Shown here: piece after piece, positions 26,301 to 36,887 of the stretch | Numbering within the stretch: position 1 is the first letter of the stretch | How the letters are laid out: each line of letters opens with the position of its first letter | Assembly (NCBI RefSeq): GCF_001277215.2 | Contig: NZ_CP013940.1 | Span: forward strand, 3,968,001-4,032,000 | From: Cronobacter malonaticus LMG 23826 | GTDB lineage: Bacteria > Pseudomonadota > Gammaproteobacteria > Enterobacterales > Enterobacteriaceae | DNA length: 64,000 nucleotides | Direction of reading: 5' to 3' | Translations under genes and position numbers: made by a program | The notes under the pieces: model-generated | What the model saw: the letters and a program-made list of their open reading frames with translations, nothing else | What the model was told of the DNA's origin: nothing | Databases searched by the model: none

Positions 26301-26335
26301 AAAACAACGCCCGGCCGCGTTAGCGTACCGGGCAT
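26301..26335 (-). terminator. Rho-independent terminator after pfkA
   Basis: Read on the minus strand, a GCCCGG stem arm and a CCGGGC arm enclose a GC-rich loop, followed by GTTGTTTT. It is placed about 12 bases past the pfkA stop and separates pfkA from the sbp promoter. Confidence 0.7.
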
Positions 26336-26347
26336 GTAACGAGAGGC

Positions 26348-27310
26348 TTAGTAGAGCTTTTTCGCGCAGTCCAGCCAGTCGCCTTTGAACGGACGCTTCA
26401 TGTTTTCGATAGCGTCGATGATGTCGTGATGCACCATTTTTTCGTTCTGGATGCCAACGCAGCGGCCGCCGTGGCCCTGCAGCAGCAGTTCGATGGCGTA
26501 AGCGCCCATGCGGGATGCCAGAATACGGTCATAAGGCACCGGCGAGCCGCCGCGCTGGATATGGCCGAGAACGGTCGCGCGGGTTTCGCGTTTGGTTTCG
26601 GTTTCGATGTATTTCGCCAGCTCGTCGATGTCGCAGATGTGCTCGGTGATCGCAACGATAGCGTGTTTCTTGCCTTTGGCGATGCCCGCTTTGATTTCTG
26701 CCACCAGATCTTCGCGGTTGAATTCCACTTCCGGCAGAACAATAAATTCGCAACCGCCTGCGATGGCTGCCGCCAGGGTCAGGTCGCCGCAGTAACGGCC
26801 CATCACTTCCACAATGGAAATACGCTGGTGCGAAGAAGAGGTGTCGCGCAGACGGTCAATCGCCTCAACCACGGTGTGCAGCGCGGTGAAGTAACCGATG
26901 GTGTAATCGGTGCCCGCCACGTCGTTATCGATGGTGCCCGGCAGGCCGATGCACGGGAAGCCCATTTCAGTCAGGCGTTTAGCACCCATGTAGGAGCCGT
27001 CGCCGCCGATGACCACCAGCGCGTCGATACCGCGTTTCTTCATGTTCTCGATAGCCACGGCGCGGATATGCTCTTCGCGGAATTCCGGGAAGCGCGCGGA
27101 ACCGAGGAAGGTGCCGCCGCGGTTGATCATGTCGGAAACGCTGTAGCGGTCGAGCTGGATCATGCGGTCTTCATACAGGCCAAGATAGCCGTCGTAAACG
27201 CCGAATACTTCCAGACCTTCCGTCAACGCCGCGCGGACAACACCGCGGATGGCGGCGTTCATGCCTGGCGCATCACCGCCACTCGTCAACACACCGATTT
27301 TCTTAATCAT
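26348..27310 (-). CDS. pfkA: 6-phosphofructokinase I PfkA
   Basis: The 320-residue glycolytic enzyme phosphorylates fructose 6-phosphate with ATP in the cytoplasm. It shows the ATP loop [16 protein letters not shown], the GGDGSYMGA motif, the catalytic [14 protein letters not shown] with the base Asp, and the allosteric [11 protein letters not shown] segment. [13 protein letters not shown] is also characteristic. The length equals E. coli PfkA. It is a single-gene unit with its own terminator and a promoter region at 27311-27499. Confidence 0.98.
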   Translation of the reverse strand: MIKKIGVLTSGGDAPGMNAAIRGVVRAALTEGLEVFGVYDGYLGLYEDRMIQLDRYSVSDMINRGGTFLGSARFPEFREEHIRAVAIENMKKRGIDALVVIGGDGSYMGAKRLTEMGFPCIGLPGTIDNDVAGTDYTIGYFTALHTVVEAIDRLRDTSSSHQRISIVEVMGRYCGDLTLAAAIAGGCEFIVLPEVEFNREDLVAEIKAGIAKGKKHAIVAITEHICDIDELAKYIETETKRETRATVLGHIQRGGSPVPYDRILASRMGAYAIELLLQGHGGRCVGIQNEKMVHHDIIDAIENMKRPFKGDWLDCAKKLY

Positions 27311-27499
27311 GACTACCTCTGAACGTAGAATGCAAAAGGAATACTTTCGCCGGAAACCGCCTGCGCAAGCGCGACAGGTGATCGACTATTGCTGCAAATA
27401 GTATATCAACAGCTTCCTGCTGAATTGATTCAGGTCAGCCCGCGTGGGGGTGATGTAAACAAAAAATGCCTGACCGAACCACGCCTTTACAACGAATGC

Positions 27500-28402
27500 T
27501 TAGTGCTCAAATTGCCCCTGCTGAAAGCGCGGAACGACTGAGCATGGGTCCTGATGAATAATGACGTCCGACCCCGGAAACCGGGACAGGATCGCCTGTT
27601 CCACCTGTTCGGCGATAAGATGCGCCTGAACCAGCGGCAGGTTGTCTTCCATTTCGAGATGAAGCTGGATAAAGCGGGTCGGCCCTGACTGCCGCGTACA
27701 TAGATCGTGCGCGCCCTGAACACCAGGCCAGGCGGCGACAATGTCCACGATCGCCTGGCGCTCGTCATCGGGCAGGGCGCGGTCGAGCAGCGACTGCACC
27801 GCTTCATAACCCATCCGTAACGCACTGTATAAAATCCAGACGCCAATCCCGAGCGCGAACAGCGCGTCGGCGCGGTGCAGGCCATACCATGAGAGGGCCA
27901 GCGCCACCAGAATAGCGCCGTTCATCATAACATCAGACTGATAATGAAGCATATCCGCCCGCACCGCCTGGCTGCGGGTTTTACGCACCACCCAGCGCTG
28001 AAATGTGACTAGCATCAGCGTGGTAACCAGCGCGGCCACCGTCACGACAATGCCGACCAGCGGCGCGCGCATCGGCTCAGGCGTAATCAGATGCTGAATG
28101 CCGGTCAGGAAAAGAAACAGCGCCGAGCCGGAAATAAACATGCTTTGCGCGAGCGCCGCCAGCGATTCCGCCTTTCCGTGACCAAACGTATGTTCTTCAT
28201 CGGCAGGCTGAAGCGAATAGCGCACCACTAAAAGATTGGTCAGCGACGCGGCGATATCTACCAGCGAGTCTACCAGGGCTGCGAGAATACTGACCGACCC
28301 GGTATACCACCAGGCGAAAATTTTGATTATCAGCAGTAAGGTTGCCACAAGCGTTGCGGCCAGCGCCGCCCGGCTCACCAGACGGCCATAGTCATGATTC
28401 AT
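27500..28402 (-). CDS. fieF: Ferrous-iron/zinc efflux protein FieF (YiiP)
   Basis: The 300-residue inner-membrane cation diffusion facilitator exchanges Fe2+ or Zn2+ for protons. Six helices are followed by a cytoplasmic domain. The metal site of the membrane part is in [11 protein letters not shown], with two Asp, and in HYQSDVMMN, with His and Asp, as in YiiP. The His-rich-type loop [13 protein letters not shown] and the cytoplasmic site residues ([17 protein letters not shown]) are present. A CAGGAG ribosome site precedes the ATG. It follows cpxP on the same strand in the order known from E. coli. Confidence 0.95.
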   Translation of the reverse strand: MNHDYGRLVSRAALAATLVATLLLIIKIFAWWYTGSVSILAALVDSLVDIAASLTNLLVVRYSLQPADEEHTFGHGKAESLAALAQSMFISGSALFLFLTGIQHLITPEPMRAPLVGIVVTVAALVTTLMLVTFQRWVVRKTRSQAVRADMLHYQSDVMMNGAILVALALSWYGLHRADALFALGIGVWILYSALRMGYEAVQSLLDRALPDDERQAIVDIVAAWPGVQGAHDLCTRQSGPTRFIQLHLEMEDNLPLVQAHLIAEQVEQAILSRFPGSDVIIHQDPCSVVPRFQQGQFEH

Positions 28403-28513
28403 AACGACTCCTGCAAAGGCATGTTGCCAGTATAACTAACCGTTCGCAGGAGTTTGATGAAATTCGTCTGACGCATGAAGGCAGTGAACGTTACAGCACC
28501 GTGAAAAAAGGGC

Positions 28514-28540
28514 AAAAAAAACCCCCACATCATGTGGGGG
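28514..28540 (-). terminator. cpxP/cpxQ Rho-independent terminator
   Basis: CCCCCACAT pairs with ATGTGGGGG as a 9-bp stem with a short loop, followed by eight T on the minus strand. It also forms the 3' end of CpxQ. Confidence 0.92.
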
Positions 28541-28571
28541 AAGACAGGGATGGTGTCTATGGCAAGGAAAA
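28514..28571 (-). ncRNA. cpxQ: CpxQ small RNA from the cpxP 3' UTR
   Basis: On the minus strand the segment runs from TTTTCCTTGCCATAGACACC to the terminator T run, 58 bases, and follows E. coli and Salmonella CpxQ almost base for base as I recall it. CpxQ is cut from the cpxP mRNA by RNase E, binds Hfq, and represses envelope-protein mRNAs during Cpx stress. The 5' end lies 8 bases past the cpxP stop codon. Both proposed seed regions (the 5' end and the CCATCCCTGTC part) look intact. Confidence 0.9.
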
Positions 28572-28578
28572 CAGGGTT

Positions 28579-29085
28579 TTACTGGTTACTACGGGTACTG
28601 CTACTAAAGAGCGGCAGCGCAGACTGGCGCTGCATTTGCGCAACCTCACGGAACTGTTCCATGCGTTGCTGATGTTTCTTGTTCAAAACCGCTTGCTGCT
28701 CGGGCGTTAACAGGCGATACATCTGGTTTCTCACCTTCGCCATTTCGACCTGGCGAGCCACTTGCTCCTGGGCCATTTTTTCCGCCTGAGCACGCACAGC
28801 GTTTTCATCAAAATTTTCTGCGGTGACCAGCCTGTGCATGGCCTCCATTTCGCTAACATTAACAGGGGGCTGCTCATGCCGCGCTCGCTGCATCAAATCG
28901 CGCATTTGCTGGCGCTGATGCTCTGTTAAGTTAATGCCGTCAAACATATGGCTTTGCACACTGTTGCGCTGCGTCAGCATGTCCGCCGGATGCCAGCTTT
29001 CGTCCGTCGGGACCGATGCTGCCTGGCTGGTTAACGCACCGACAGCCAGCGTTGAGGCCATGACGGCGGCGGTAACTTTGCGCAT
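28579..29085 (-). CDS. cpxP: Periplasmic Cpx pathway inhibitor CpxP
   Basis: The 168-residue periplasmic protein restrains the CpxA sensor and hands misfolded proteins to DegP. A Sec signal ([19 protein letters not shown]) is followed by a helical body. It shows the LTXXQ-type motifs of the family, [17 protein letters not shown] and [21 protein letters not shown] one codon upstream is possible; I chose the ATG at 29085 because GGAGT lies at the right distance. It is divergent from cpxRA with a perfect CpxR box in the gap, and its mRNA end gives CpxQ. Confidence 0.94.
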   Translation of the reverse strand: MRKVTAAVMASTLAVGALTSQAASVPTDESWHPADMLTQRNSVQSHMFDGINLTEHQRQQMRDLMQRARHEQPPVNVSEMEAMHRLVTAENFDENAVRAQAEKMAQEQVARQVEMAKVRNQMYRLLTPEQQAVLNKKHQQRMEQFREVAQMQRQSALPLFSSSTRSNQ

Positions 29086-29165
29086 CACTGACTCCTGGAA
29101 ACTTATGTGCTGCGGTTCAACGAAATCCAGTCTACGATTCGGGCTGCAAACATGCGTCAGGGGGT

Positions 29166-29180
29166 GTAAAACAACGTAAA
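29166..29180. promoter_or_regulatory. CpxR box
   Basis: GTAAA-ACAAC-GTAAA is an exact GTAAA-N5-GTAAA match to the CpxR consensus. It lies between the divergent cpxP and cpxRA genes, where phosphorylated CpxR activates cpxP and its own operon in E. coli. Confidence 0.9.
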
Positions 29181-29233
29181 GTCATGGATTAGCGCGCCTT
29201 GATGACGTAATTTCTGCCTCGGAGGTACTGAAA

Positions 29234-29932
29234 ATGAATAAAATCCTGTTAGTTGATGATGACCGCGAGCTGACGTCCCTGTTAAAGGAATTGCTCGACA
29301 TGGAAGGGTTTAACGTCTTCGTAGCCCACGATGGCGAACAGGCGCTTGACCTCCTGGATGACAGCATCGACCTGCTTTTGCTCGACGTGATGATGCCGAA
29401 GAAAAACGGCATTGATACTTTGAAAGAGCTTCGCCAGACACACCAGACACCCGTTATTATGTTGACCGCGCGCGGCAGCGAGCTGGATCGCGTGCTCGGC
29501 CTCGAACTGGGCGCGGATGACTACCTGCCGAAACCGTTTAACGATCGCGAACTCGTGGCCCGTATTCGCGCGATTTTGCGCCGCTCGCACTGGAGCGAAC
29601 AGCAGCAGAACAGCGACAGCGGTTCGCCGACGCTGGAAGTGGACGCGCTGAGCTTAAACCCTGGCCGCCAGGAAGCGAGCTTCGATGGCCAGACGCTGGA
29701 ACTCACCGGTACCGAATTCACCCTGCTCTATTTGCTGGCGCAGCATTTAGGCCAGGTGGTATCGCGCGAACATTTAAGCCAGGAAGTGCTCGGCAAGCGC
29801 CTCACGCCGTTCGATCGCGCGATCGATATGCACATATCTAACCTGCGTCGTAAATTGCCGGAGCGCAAAGACGGTCATCCATGGTTTAAAACCCTGCGCG
29901 GTCGCGGCTATCTGATGGTTTCCGCTTCATGA
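29234..29932 (+). CDS. cpxR: Envelope stress response regulator CpxR
   Basis: The 232-residue OmpR-type regulator starts MNKILLVDDDRELTSLLKEL. The phosphoacceptor Asp is in LLLLDVMMPKKNG and the conserved Lys in DDYLPKPFND. The C-terminal winged helix has HISNLRRKLPER and TLRGRGYLM. It is nearly identical to E. coli CpxR and controls envelope protein quality factors. A GGAGGT ribosome site precedes the ATG. The cpxA start overlaps its end by 4 bases (ATGA). Confidence 0.98.
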   Translation: MNKILLVDDDRELTSLLKELLDMEGFNVFVAHDGEQALDLLDDSIDLLLLDVMMPKKNGIDTLKELRQTHQTPVIMLTARGSELDRVLGLELGADDYLPKPFNDRELVARIRAILRRSHWSEQQQNSDSGSPTLEVDALSLNPGRQEASFDGQTLELTGTEFTLLYLLAQHLGQVVSREHLSQEVLGKRLTPFDRAIDMHISNLRRKLPERKDGHPWFKTLRGRGYLMVSAS

Positions 29933-31302
29933 TAGGCAGCCTTACCGCCCGCATCTTCGCCATTTTCTGGCTGACGCTGGCGCTGGTTTTAATGCTGGTA
30001 CTGATGCTGCCTAAGCTCGACAGCCGTCAGATGACGGAGTTGCTGGAGAGCGAACAGCGTCAGGGCACGATGATTGAGCAGCACGTCGAGGCTGAGCTGG
30101 CGGGCGACCCGCCCAACGATCTGATGTGGTGGCGGCGGCTGTTCCGCGCTATCGACAAGTGGGCGCCGCCGGGACAGCGGCTGCTGCTGGTCACCAGCGA
30201 AGGGCGCGTCATCGGCGCTGAACGCAATGAAATGCAGATCATTCGCAATTTTATCGGCCAGTCTGATAACTCCGATCATCCGCAGAAGAAAAAATATGGC
30301 CGCGTGGAGCTGGTCGGGCCGTTTTCCGTGCGCGACGGTGAAGATAATTACCAGCTGTACCTGATCCGCCCAGCGAGCAATTCGCAGTCCGATTTTATTA
30401 ACCTGCTGTTCGACCGCCCTCTGCTACTGCTGATCGTCACGATGCTGGTCAGCTCGCCGCTGCTGCTGTGGCTGGCATGGAGCCTGGCGCGTCCGGCGCG
30501 TAAGCTTAAAAACGCCGCCGATGAAGTGGCCCAGGGCAACCTGCGCCAGCACCCGGAACTGGAAGCCGGGCCGCAGGAGTTTATCGCCGCAGGCGCGAGC
30601 TTTAACCAGATGGTGACGGCGCTTGAGCGGATGATGACGACCCAGCAACGGCTGCTCTCTGATATCTCGCATGAACTGCGCACGCCGCTTACGCGTCTGC
30701 AGCTGGGCACCGCGCTACTGCGCCGCCGCAGCGGAGAGAGCAAAGAGCTGGAACGCATCGAAACCGAGGCGCACCGGCTCGACAGCATGATTAACGATCT
30801 GCTGGTGATGTCACGTAATCAGCAGAAAAACGCGCTGGTGAGCGAGACCATGAAAGCGAACCAGATCTGGGGCGAAGTCCTTGATAACGCCGCGTTTGAA
30901 GCCGAGCAGATGGGTAAATCATTTGAAGTGACGTATCCACCTGGCCCGTGGCTGCTTTATGGCAACCCGAACGCGCTGGAAAGCGCGCTGGAGAATATCG
31001 TGCGTAACGCGCTGCGCTACTCTCACAGCAAGATTTCCGTGAGCTTCGCCGTGGATAAAGAAGGGATTACGATTAATGTCGATGATGACGGGCCGGGCGT
31101 CAGCCAGGCCGACCGGGAACAGATTTTCCGCCCCTTCTATCGCACTGACGAGGCGCGCGACCGCGAATCCGGCGGTACAGGTCTCGGCCTCGCTATCGTG
31201 GAAACCGCCGTTCAGCAGCATCGCGGCTGGGTGAAGGCGGATGACAGTCCGCTGGGCGGCCTGCGCCTGACGCTCTGGCTGCCGCTCTATCACCGCTCCT
31301 GA
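29929..31302 (+). CDS. cpxA: Envelope stress sensor kinase CpxA
   Basis: The 457-residue inner-membrane kinase has two helices (about 7-29 and 160-185) around a periplasmic sensor domain, then a HAMP linker. The phosphoacceptor His is in LLSDISHELRTPLTRLQLG, and the ATPase domain has NIVRNALRYS, DDDGPGV and GGTGLGLAIVETAV. The length matches E. coli CpxA. It phosphorylates and dephosphorylates CpxR in response to envelope stress, under CpxP control. A hairpin follows the stop. Confidence 0.98.
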   Translation: MIGSLTARIFAIFWLTLALVLMLVLMLPKLDSRQMTELLESEQRQGTMIEQHVEAELAGDPPNDLMWWRRLFRAIDKWAPPGQRLLLVTSEGRVIGAERNEMQIIRNFIGQSDNSDHPQKKKYGRVELVGPFSVRDGEDNYQLYLIRPASNSQSDFINLLFDRPLLLLIVTMLVSSPLLLWLAWSLARPARKLKNAADEVAQGNLRQHPELEAGPQEFIAAGASFNQMVTALERMMTTQQRLLSDISHELRTPLTRLQLGTALLRRRSGESKELERIETEAHRLDSMINDLLVMSRNQQKNALVSETMKANQIWGEVLDNAAFEAEQMGKSFEVTYPPGPWLLYGNPNALESALENIVRNALRYSHSKISVSFAVDKEGITINVDDDGPGVSQADREQIFRPFYRTDEARDRESGGTGLGLAIVETAVQQHRGWVKADDSPLGGLRLTLWLPLYHRS

Positions 31303-31305
31303 TGT

Positions 31306-31328
31306 CGCCCTCCCCCTGCGGGAGGGCG
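31306..31328 (+). terminator. Terminator hairpin after cpxA
   Basis: CGCCCTCCC pairs with GGGAGGGCG around a short CCTGC loop, 4 bases after the stop codon. The following TTGCTT is a poor T run, so termination may be weak. Confidence 0.6.
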
Positions 31329-31404
31329 TTGCTTAACCTGCGTCCGCAGTGTTTACCCACCGGCAATTCTGTTATTCTGCGCGCCTCTGCACAAGGGGAG
31401 CCGT

Positions 31405-31878
31405 ATGCTGAATATCGTCCTGTTTGAACCTGAAATCCCGCCCAACACCGGTAATATCATCCGTCTATGCGCCAATACGGGCTTTCGCCTGCATATTATT
31501 GAGCCGATGGGTTTTACCTGGGATGATAAGCGTCTGCGCCGCGCCGGGCTGGATTACCACGAATTTACCGCCGTGATGCGCCATGCCGACTATGCCGCGT
31601 TTCTGGAGGCGGAAAAGCCGCAGCGCCTGTTTGCGCTCACCACTAAAGGCACGCCCGCGCACAGCGCGGTCAGCTATCAGGACGGCGACTATCTGATGTT
31701 TGGCCCGGAAACCCGCGGTCTGCCCGCCTCGATTCTGGACGCCCTGCCGCAAGAGCAGAAGATCCGCATTCCGATGATGCCTGACAGCCGCAGCATGAAC
31801 CTCTCCAACGCCGTATCCGTTGTGGTATACGAGGCCTGGCGGCAGCTTGGTTATCCAGGCGCGGTATTGCGTAGCTAA
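31405..31878 (+). CDS. trmL: tRNA (cytidine/uridine-2'-O-)-methyltransferase TrmL
   Basis: The 157-residue SPOUT-class methyltransferase modifies the wobble ribose (position 34) of tRNA-Leu species. It begins [20 protein letters not shown] and has the knot motifs [29 protein letters not shown] and [17 protein letters not shown], all typical of the family. The length matches E. coli TrmL (YibK). It sits opposite cysE, as in E. coli, and its terminator lies between them. Upstream of it, however, is cpxA, unlike in E. coli K-12, where lldPRD precedes it. Confidence 0.95.
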   Translation: MLNIVLFEPEIPPNTGNIIRLCANTGFRLHIIEPMGFTWDDKRLRRAGLDYHEFTAVMRHADYAAFLEAEKPQRLFALTTKGTPAHSAVSYQDGDYLMFGPETRGLPASILDALPQEQKIRIPMMPDSRSMNLSNAVSVVVYEAWRQLGYPGAVLRS

Positions 31879-31897
31879 ACGCAGCCGCCAGAAACAA

Positions 31898-31924
31898 CAA
31901 AGCCGCGCACTGCGCGGCTTTTTA
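31898..31924. terminator. Bidirectional terminator between trmL and cysE
   Basis: AAAGCCGCGCA and TGCGCGGCTTTTT form a strong GC-rich stem with T and A runs on the two sides, between convergent genes. Confidence 0.88.
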
Positions 31925-31941
31925 ATGCAAACCTTGCGGGC

Positions 31942-32763
31942 TCAGATACCGTCGCCGTACTCAAACCCGTGGTTGATGCCGTTGAAATGCTGATCCATAT
32001 CCATCGACGGTTTATCGCTTTCCGGCTTGCCGACAATGCGCGCCGGGACGCCCGCCGCCGTGGTGTGCGGCGGCACCGGCTGAAGCACCACCGAGCCCGC
32101 GCCGATCTTCGCGCCGCGCCCGACTTCGATATTGCCAAGGATTTTCGCGCCCGCGCCAATCATCACGCCTTCGCGGATTTTCGGGTGGCGATCGCCGCTG
32201 GTTTTGCCGGTACCGCCCAGCGTGACCGACTGCAAAATGGAAACGTCATCTTCCACCACGGCGGTTTCGCCGATCACAATGCCGGTCGCATGATCAAGCA
32301 TGATCCCGCGGCCAATGGTCGCCGCCGGATGAATATCAACCTGAAAAGAGACCGACACCTGGTTTTGCAGGAAAATCGCCAGCGCCTGACGCCCCTGCTT
32401 CCAGAGCCAGTGGCCGATGCGGTAGGCCTGCAGGGCATGAAAACCTTTGAGATAGAGCAGCGGCGTGGAGTATTTATCCACCGCCGGATCGCGGGTACGG
32501 ACGGCCTGAATATCGCACGCGGCGGAGGCGATCATTTCCGGGTCTGCCCTGTACGCCTCTTCCACCACTTCACGAATGGCGATTGCAGGCATAATCGGCG
32601 ACGCCAGCTTGTTCGCCAGCATGTAGCTTAACGCGCTGCCCAGATTTTCGTGCTTAAGTAATGTCGCATGGTAAAAACTGGCCAGCATCGGCTCACAATC
32701 GGCCAACTGACGGGCTTCGGCTTTAATATTCTTCCACACCAGATCCAGTTCTTCACACGGCAT
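31942..32763 (-). CDS. cysE: Serine O-acetyltransferase CysE
   Basis: The 273-residue enzyme makes O-acetylserine, the first step of cysteine synthesis, and is feedback-inhibited by cysteine. The N-terminal helical domain (MPCEELDLVWKNIKAEA) precedes a left-handed beta-helix of hexapeptide repeats with DIHPAATIGRGIMLDHATG (catalytic His and Asp) and GGTGKTSGDRHPKI. The C-terminal tail ending in GDGI fits the segment that docks into CysK. The upstream ATG would add a non-family stretch; the start at 32763 has GGAG. It is the last gene of yibN-grxC-secB-gpsA-cysE. Confidence 0.97.
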   Translation of the reverse strand: MPCEELDLVWKNIKAEARQLADCEPMLASFYHATLLKHENLGSALSYMLANKLASPIMPAIAIREVVEEAYRADPEMIASAACDIQAVRTRDPAVDKYSTPLLYLKGFHALQAYRIGHWLWKQGRQALAIFLQNQVSVSFQVDIHPAATIGRGIMLDHATGIVIGETAVVEDDVSILQSVTLGGTGKTSGDRHPKIREGVMIGAGAKILGNIEVGRGAKIGAGSVVLQPVPPHTTAAGVPARIVGKPESDKPSMDMDQHFNGINHGFEYGDGI

Positions 32764-32839
32764 TGCTTTCTCCAGACAAACAAACAGCGGCCGACAAAAT
32801 AGTTTGTCGGCACGCATCAATCATTACGGGCGCTCGTCC

Positions 32840-33859
32840 TTACTGGCTGCTTCGCTCATCCTTGCGGGTACGGCCCAGCAGCGTTAATGCTGCCTCGCGC
32901 GCATTTTTTCCGCAATAGAGTACCTGATAAATTTCCTCGGTTATTGGCATTTCCACGCCAACACGCGCCGCCAGTTCGCGCACCTCTTTGGTGTTGCGAT
33001 AGCCTTCCACCACCTGACCGATCTTCTCCTGTGCGCTCTGCACATCGGCTCCCTGTCCGAGCATCATGCCGAAACGGCGGTTGCGCGACTGGTTGTCAGT
33101 ACAGGTCAGCACCAGATCGCCAAGGCCCGCCATGCCCATGAAGGTGGTCGGATCCGCGCCAAGCGCTGCGCCCAGGCGAGACATCTCTGCAAGCCCGCGT
33201 GTAATCAGTGCGGTACGTGCGTTCGCGCCGAAGCCGATACCGTCAGACATCCCGGCACCGATAGCGATAACGTTTTTCACCGCGCCGCCGAGCTGCACGC
33301 CGATAAAATCCGGGTTGCTGTAAACGCGAAAACTTTTGCCGCAGTGCAGAAGCTGCTGGAGATCGTCTGCGAATGTCTCGTCTGTCGCCGCCAGCGAAAT
33401 CGCCGTCGGCAGCCCCGCCGCCAGCTCTTTGGCGAACGTCGGCCCGGAGATAACCGCAAGCGGAATCTCATCACCTAGCGCCTCACGCGCGACATCCTGC
33501 AACAGCCTGCCCGTTTCCGCTTCAAGGCCTTTGGTTGCCCATACCACGCGGGCATCAGGGCGCATCAGCGGCTTAATCTGGCGCAGCACCTGGCCAAACA
33601 CATGGCTTGGCACCACCACCAGAATGTTACGGCTGGCGGCGAGCGCTGTGGCTAAATCGCTCTCAAGATGAAGCGTATCGGGGAAAGGCACATCGGGAAG
33701 GAAAGCCACATTGCAGCGGTCAGCCTGTAGCGTCGCGATATGCGCAGGGTCATGACCCCACAGCACGACGTGATGGCCGTTTCTTGCCAGGGTGATGGCA
33801 AGAGCGGTGCCGTAGGAGCCGGCACCGATGACTGTCATTGACGCATTAATGGTGTTCAT
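32840..33859 (-). CDS. gpsA: Glycerol-3-phosphate dehydrogenase GpsA
   Basis: The 339-residue cytoplasmic enzyme reduces dihydroxyacetone phosphate to sn-glycerol 3-phosphate for phospholipid synthesis. The NAD(P) loop [20 protein letters not shown] is at residues 10-29. The catalytic Lys lies in the [14 protein letters not shown] segment, and GLGDLVLTC and [14 protein letters not shown] are family signatures. Its ATG overlaps the secB stop by one base. It is cotranscribed with secB upstream and cysE downstream. Confidence 0.98.
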   Translation of the reverse strand: MNTINASMTVIGAGSYGTALAITLARNGHHVVLWGHDPAHIATLQADRCNVAFLPDVPFPDTLHLESDLATALAASRNILVVVPSHVFGQVLRQIKPLMRPDARVVWATKGLEAETGRLLQDVAREALGDEIPLAVISGPTFAKELAAGLPTAISLAATDETFADDLQQLLHCGKSFRVYSNPDFIGVQLGGAVKNVIAIGAGMSDGIGFGANARTALITRGLAEMSRLGAALGADPTTFMGMAGLGDLVLTCTDNQSRNRRFGMMLGQGADVQSAQEKIGQVVEGYRNTKEVRELAARVGVEMPITEEIYQVLYCGKNAREAALTLLGRTRKDERSSQ

Positions 33860-34326
33860 CAGGCATCCTGATGGTTTGGCGCACCTTCAGCAGCCTGCTG
33901 CTGCAGATAGTTCATGAACAGCGCGTCGAAGTTAACCGGCGCAAGGTTCAGCTGCGGGAAAGTGCCGCGGGAAACCAGGTTGGTAATGCATTCGCGAGCG
34001 TACGGGAACAGGCTGTTCGGGCAGTAAGCGCCGAGGCAGTGTGCCATCTGGGTGCCTTCGATGCCGGAAATATTGAAAATACCTGCCTGCTGCACTTCGC
34101 AAAGGAAAGCGGTCTCTTCGCCCAGCGACGCGGTGACCGTCACGCGCAGTACCACTTCGTAGACATCGTCAGCGAGCTGGCTGGACGCAGTATCCAGATC
34201 CAGTTTCACGTCCGGCTGCCAGTCTTTCTGAAACACGTGCGGCGCATTCGGTGCTTCGAAAGAGATGTCTTTGGTGTAGATGCGCAGAAGCTGAAAATTC
34301 ATTTCAGTGTTGTTTTGTTCTGACAT
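33859..34326 (-). CDS. secB: Protein-export chaperone SecB
   Basis: The 155-residue cytoplasmic chaperone keeps exported preproteins unfolded and delivers them to SecA. It begins [20 protein letters not shown], continues with [19 protein letters not shown] and ends with the conserved [28 protein letters not shown] region. It forms tetramers. The gene lies between grxC and gpsA as in E. coli, and its last base is shared with the gpsA start codon. Confidence 0.98.
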   Translation of the reverse strand: MSEQNNTEMNFQLLRIYTKDISFEAPNAPHVFQKDWQPDVKLDLDTASSQLADDVYEVVLRVTVTASLGEETAFLCEVQQAGIFNISGIEGTQMAHCLGAYCPNSLFPYARECITNLVSRGTFPQLNLAPVNFDALFMNYLQQQAAEGAPNHQDA

Positions 34327-34381
34327 GAGCGAAAACCCTTGTATGTAATGTCCTTAAATGTGCCGTCACGGCTAAAGCGCA

Positions 34382-34633
34382 CTAGCGCAGCAGAGGATCG
34401 AGTCCGCCGCGCGCATCCAGTGCATGCAGGTCGTCGCAGCCGCCGATGTGCTGACCGTCAATAAAGATCTGCGGTACAGTGGTACGGCCACTACGCTGAA
34501 TCATCTCTTCCCGTTTGGCGGTGTCGCCATCAATGGGCAGCTCGAGGAAAGCGGCACCTTTGCTGTTCAGCAGGGCCTTCGCACGATGGCAATACGGGCA
34601 GGTTGCTTTGGTATACATTTCGATATTAGCCAT
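34382..34633 (-). CDS. grxC: Glutaredoxin 3 GrxC
   Basis: The 83-residue protein is a dithiol glutaredoxin with the active site CPYC (YTKATCPYCHRAKALL) and the glutathione-binding TTVPQIFIDGQHIGG with cis-Pro. It reduces disulfides in the cytoplasm using glutathione. A longer reading frame runs upstream, but the ATG at 34633 gives the normal length (MANIEMYTKA) with an AGAGG ribosome site. It lies between yibN and secB in the conserved operon. Confidence 0.97.
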   Translation of the reverse strand: MANIEMYTKATCPYCHRAKALLNSKGAAFLELPIDGDTAKREEMIQRSGRTTVPQIFIDGQHIGGCDDLHALDARGGLDPLLR

Positions 34634-34655
34634 GTCGTTACCTCTTTTATGTAAA

Positions 34656-35087
34656 TTATTTACCACGCACCAGCGGCAGGTTTTCACCACTCCAGCCAGC
34701 GACGCCTTCTTTCAGCACATACACCTGCTCAAAACCGGCGTTCGTCAGCGCGGTTGCTGATTCCTGTGCCGTCAGGCCGTTGCCGTCAACCACGATAACC
34801 GGCTTCGCTTTATGCTTATCCAGTTCGCCGACGTTATTGGCTTTGATATCCGCTGGCAGCAGGTTCATTGCGCTGGCGATATGCCCTTTGCGGAAATCAT
34901 CACGCTGACGAATATCCACTACCACGGCATCTTCTTTATTGATAAGACGCGTCGCTTCACCACGCGTAATCACCTTCACTTTAGAGGTCAGGCTCTTGAA
35001 AGTGGTGTAAATCACCGCCGCGAGTAACGCAATCCACGCGATACTAAGTATGGGGTGGCGGCCAACGAATTGCATAATTTCTTGCAT
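34656..35087 (-). CDS. yibN: Membrane-anchored rhodanese-like protein YibN
   Basis: The 143-residue protein has a single N-terminal membrane helix ([17 protein letters not shown], about residues 14-30) and a rhodanese domain ([20 protein letters not shown] to the end). The active-site cysteine position reads [12 protein letters not shown], with no Cys, so sulfur transfer by the usual route is unlikely. It is first in the yibN-grxC-secB-gpsA-cysE operon. A run of seven C precedes the ATG, and no good ribosome site is seen at normal distance. It is divergent from gpmI with 243 bases between; I found no further feature there. Confidence 0.92.
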   Translation of the reverse strand: MQEIMQFVGRHPILSIAWIALLAAVIYTTFKSLTSKVKVITRGEATRLINKEDAVVVDIRQRDDFRKGHIASAMNLLPADIKANNVGELDKHKAKPVIVVDGNGLTAQESATALTNAGFEQVYVLKEGVAGWSGENLPLVRGK

Positions 35088-35330
35088 GGGGGGGTCAAAC
35101 TCCCGACTCAGTAAAAAAACCAGGTGTGGAGTATACCTGCGCGCTGTGTCAATTACAGCCAGTACAAGGAAGGTTGTGCGTTTTCTGCGGCGCGTTACGA
35201 AAAAAAAGATGAAATGCGCCGCCGCGCTTGCACGCCCCGGCCTGTTCTTTGATCTTCCGCGGCTATTTGCCCTCAGGCGGTGTAGTAAAGTTACGCCAAT
35301 TTTTTCGTCTTTGACGCATGAGGTTCTGCA

Positions 35331-36878
<1,548 letters not shown>

Positions 36879-36887
36879 TCCCTCCCC

